Part shown: piece after piece, positions 61,189 to 64,000 of the stretch | Layout of the letters: each line of letters opens with the position of its first letter | How positions within the stretch are numbered: position 1 is the stretch's first letter | Source: Rapana venosa | Lineage: Eukaryota; Mollusca; Gastropoda; Neogastropoda; Muricidae | Direction: 5' to 3' | Assembly: GCA_028751875.1 (NCBI GenBank) | Contig: CM054155.1 | Location: 467,798 to 531,797, forward strand | DNA: 64,000 bases | Position numbers and translations under genes: made by a program | The notes under the pieces: generated by a model | What the model saw: the letters and a program-made list of their open reading frames with translations, nothing else | Told to the model about the DNA's origin: nothing | The model's database searches: none

Positions 61189-63440
61189 CGGGGGGGGGGG
61201 GGGGGGGGGGGGGGGGTTGGGGGGGGGGGGGGGGGGGGGGGGAAGGGGGGGGGGGGAGGGGTTTTGATGATTTGTGGGCCTCCATTAACCTATTCATTTT
61301 AAATGACCGTTATGTATCAAACCAAAAAATTTAAAAAAAATTTTGGGTTTTGCCAAAACCATAATGCAATAAAATTTAAAACCCCTTTTAACCAAAAATT
61401 AAACTTTTTAAAATTTTTAAAAAAAAAATTAAAAATGTTGAAAAAATAAGAGAAACAAAAAGCTACCTCGTGGGATTTTCTTTATTTTAAATCAAATTAC
61501 AAATTCCTGGGGAACTGTCCGTATTTATCTCCCAATTGTTAAATAAAAGGGAGGCTACTACAGGAAAACCCCAAAAGCTTTCCCAGTGTAAAAAGTTGCC
61601 CCAAAAAAATCAACAAGCTAAACCATTATTAAAATAAACAAAGTTCTTGGGCCACTCTCGGTTCCCCCCTGAAATCTCCTGGGAAAAATTTGGGGGGGCC
61701 CATTGTTAAAAAATTCCCTTCCCATCTTTTTCAAAACCTAGGTAACTTACTTTTTCAATCAGTCGTCCCCAAAAAAAAATAAAAAGGGAAAGGGGGGTTA
61801 AAAAGGAGCAAAAAAGGGAAGGGAATTTCTCAGGAAAAATTCCCAAAGGTGGAAGCAGTCAAGGTATCTTTTGGGAAAAAAAAAGGCCATTTTTTTGTGG
61901 CACAGAGCAAAACTTGGTATGTTGGGTTTTTTAATTTTTTTCCCAAATTTGCAAGCAAGTAAAAAAATTTTAAATCATCCCTGGGGCAATTAAATCTCCG
62001 GGAATTGTGGCATCAAAAACCCCTCAAGACAAAAAAAAGCTTATTGTAAGGTTTAAAAATTTTAAAAACAAAAATGAAAACCAAAAACATTTAGGGAAAG
62101 GGGAAAAAGAATTTTTTTTTTTCACAGTCCCCTTGGTTTCGGTTTTTGTAAATTTGTTGTTTTAGGGAAAATGGTTTTTGAAAAGGGAACAGTTTGTGTG
62201 TGTGTTTAGTTAATCCTTTTATAGTCTCCCCAAACTTTTACTTTCGGGGAAATTTTAGGGGCAAATGGAAAAAAATCTAAGAAAAAAAAGGTTTATTTTG
62301 GGAAAGTTTAACCATTCCATTTTCCCCCAACAAAAATGCCCACACACACACATAATTTGAACAAAAATGAAAAAACCAACCCCAAAAAAACCTTTGATGG
62401 GAAAAAAATTTTTTCGCAGAACAATGCCCCTAAAACACCATTGGGGGTGTGCAAAACCCAGCACCACACCATGCACCAATTTTTAAAATTTAAATGTTTT
62501 TAAAACCCTGAAAAAAAGACCAATCAACCACATCAATTTTTTTTGTTTGCACCCAATAACTTACAAACACGCACCCAGAAAAAAAATGTAAAACGGGTTT
62601 AAAAAACCAAAAAAAAAAACAACTAAAGACAAAAAATTTTTGGGTTTGCTTTTGCTAATCACGAAAATGGGGGTTCCCCCAACAACAACAAACAAACAAA
62701 CGGGGAGGGTAAAAAAGGGCTTGGTTTAAAGCTGCTGACAGAATCATAACTCTTTTTTTTCCCCTTTATTTTTTAGCAATTTTTAAAAATTTTTGGGAAA
62801 GCCATTTTTTTTTAACAAATTATTCCCAACAAAAAAAAAATTTCTTGTTTTTGGGCTTGAAAACAAGGAAAACTTTTTTCTAAAAAAATATCATTTTCCC
62901 TAAAAAAAAAAAAACAACCCCCCTTTTTGAAATAGGTTCAGTGTTCTCCCATTTATTTTGTAAAAATTCCCCTTACTAAAGCGAAAAGTTTTAATTTCCG
63001 ATTATATAATAATTTGGGTTTATCCGGTTCTTTAATTTACCCCAATTTTGTTTTAAAACCCAAATATTTCAAAAAGAAAAGAAAATTTTTGGGGCCCTTT
63101 TGGGGTGTGTTGTAGTTTTCAAAAAAGGGGGTTGTTTTCCCTCAGGGCAGTCCTTTTGATACGTTTTCTCAGTTTTTTAAAGTTGGTCATCCCTACTAAA
63201 AGGGACTTAAAAAACTTTGTTTATTTTAATTATTCATGATTTTTAATGTTAGTTTCTAATTGATAAAATTGTTTTGAACAAACATCATTAAACCCGTTTT
63301 TTGGGTGGCCCTCATATGTGTTTTGGCCACAGTGGGGGGTGCACGCAATTTTTCATCAGCTTACTCTTTGATTTCAGGGTGTCATCAGTACGAATTTTAG
63401 TAAAGCTTATCATTTTTTACTGTTTCAGCAGTTAATTTTA
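59400..63440. other. low-quality consensus with expanded homopolymers
   Basis: Runs such as aaaaa, tttttt, cccc and gggg are over-represented throughout, and poly-G blocks appear at about 59811-59950 and 61141-61262. Words look like normal sequence with homopolymers stretched. No gene can be supported here, and true exons would be unreadable. Confidence 0.75.
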
Positions 63441-63459
63441 TCCTTTATTTACTTGTTTT

Positions 63460-64000
63460 ACTTTAAAACTTCACCCTTTTGTTTTGTTCAGTTTGTCAAC
63501 GGTTTTAAACTTCTAACATCATTATTCTGTAACTTATCTCATGTACAATTTATCACACTTTTTTGTTCACTGTTGCGTCAACGGGTATACTTCTATAACA
63601 TCATTATTACTTGTAACTTACATCATGTACAATTTCATCCTACAGTTTTGTTCACTTGTCAGTCACGGTAAATTTTTCTATACATCATTATGTCTTGTAA
63701 CTTAATCTTACAACTTCATCACACTTTTTTTTCACTGGTCACAACTGAAAAACCCTTAAACATCTTTTATTACTTGTAACTTTTCACATGTACACTTACA
63801 CTACAGTTTTGTTACTGTGCAGCAATGGTAACTTCTAAAATAAAATTTTTAAACTGTAACTTATATGACAACTTAAATTTTTCAACTTTCATACAGTTTT
63901 GTTCACTGTGTAGTAAACGGGGATACTTCTATACTCTTATGTACTTGTAAATCATCATGTCAACTTCTCACTACATTTTTTCCGGTCAGTCAACGGGTTA
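63460..64000. repeat. about 84-bp tandem repeat, at least 6 imperfect copies
   Basis: Repeats of acttctataacatcattatt followed by acttgtaacttacatcatgtacaat and gttttgttcactg.gtcaacgg. For example, atgtacaattt recurs at 63541 and 63625. Copies carry small indels and the array reaches the right edge. Confidence 0.85.

Overview
This window is eukaryotic, repeat-rich DNA. It most probably comes from a lophotrochozoan such as a gastropod mollusc. That assignment is inferred from the mix of L2/CR1-like and RTE-like LINEs, tRNA-derived SINEs sharing a GATGAGACnnTAAACnGAGG core, a mariner element, dense minisatellites and widely spaced exons with GT/AG splice sites. No prokaryotic operon, rRNA gene or CRISPR array is visible.

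Two host genes can be supported. (1) A 2.4-kb terminal exon (9761-12154, +) encodes a glutamine-rich protein with a C-terminal BEN domain. It carries two single-base frame breaks that look like assembly indels. (2) A GPALPP1 homologue (GPALPP-motif / DUF3752 family) has three well-spliced internal exons on the minus strand (57244-56958, 52662-52489, 44173-44078). The exon encoding its conserved C-terminus lies on the PLUS strand at 34747-34944, on the other side of a 500-N scaffold gap (42175-42674). As assembled, the gene cannot be transcribed as one unit, so an orientation error or an inversion is likely.

Layout. 1-1195: 22-bp minisatellite. 2565-9231: a mariner element, with TIRs and a TA duplication, split by an L2/CR1-like LINE (+) that is itself followed by an RTE-like LINE (-). 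9761-12154: BEN-domain exon. 12.4-16 kb: minisatellites of 23, 21 and 60 bp. 16.6-20.3 kb: three LINE remnants; one is bracketed by (TC)n tracts and interrupted by a SINE. 21.8-28 kb: more minisatellites and a SINE. 29.3-31.3 kb: degraded RTE-like LINE (-). 31.4-34.3 kb: tandem repeats and a full-length tRNA-derived SINE. 34.7-34.9 kb: terminal GPALPP1 exon. 35-40.2 kb: long tandem arrays. 40.8-42.2 kb: LINE with a zinc-finger insert, cut by the gap. 42.7-44 kb: array. 44.4-47.1 kb: a TIR element holding a second (TC)n-bracketed LINE. 47.1-48.1 kb: 18-bp array. 48.7-49.2 kb: a second SINE type. 53.5-55.1 kb: second copy of the RTE-like LINE, with a 420-residue open frame. 55.8-56.0 kb: a foldback with tRNA-like arms. 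56.1-56.9 kb: 30-bp array abutting a GPALPP1 exon. 59.4-64 kb: visibly poor consensus, then an 84-bp tandem repeat.

The most interesting leads are the LINE family whose two copies here both sit inside (TC)n microsatellites in the same relative orientation, and the strand-split GPALPP1 gene. Most other long open frames come from minisatellites whose period is a multiple of three.
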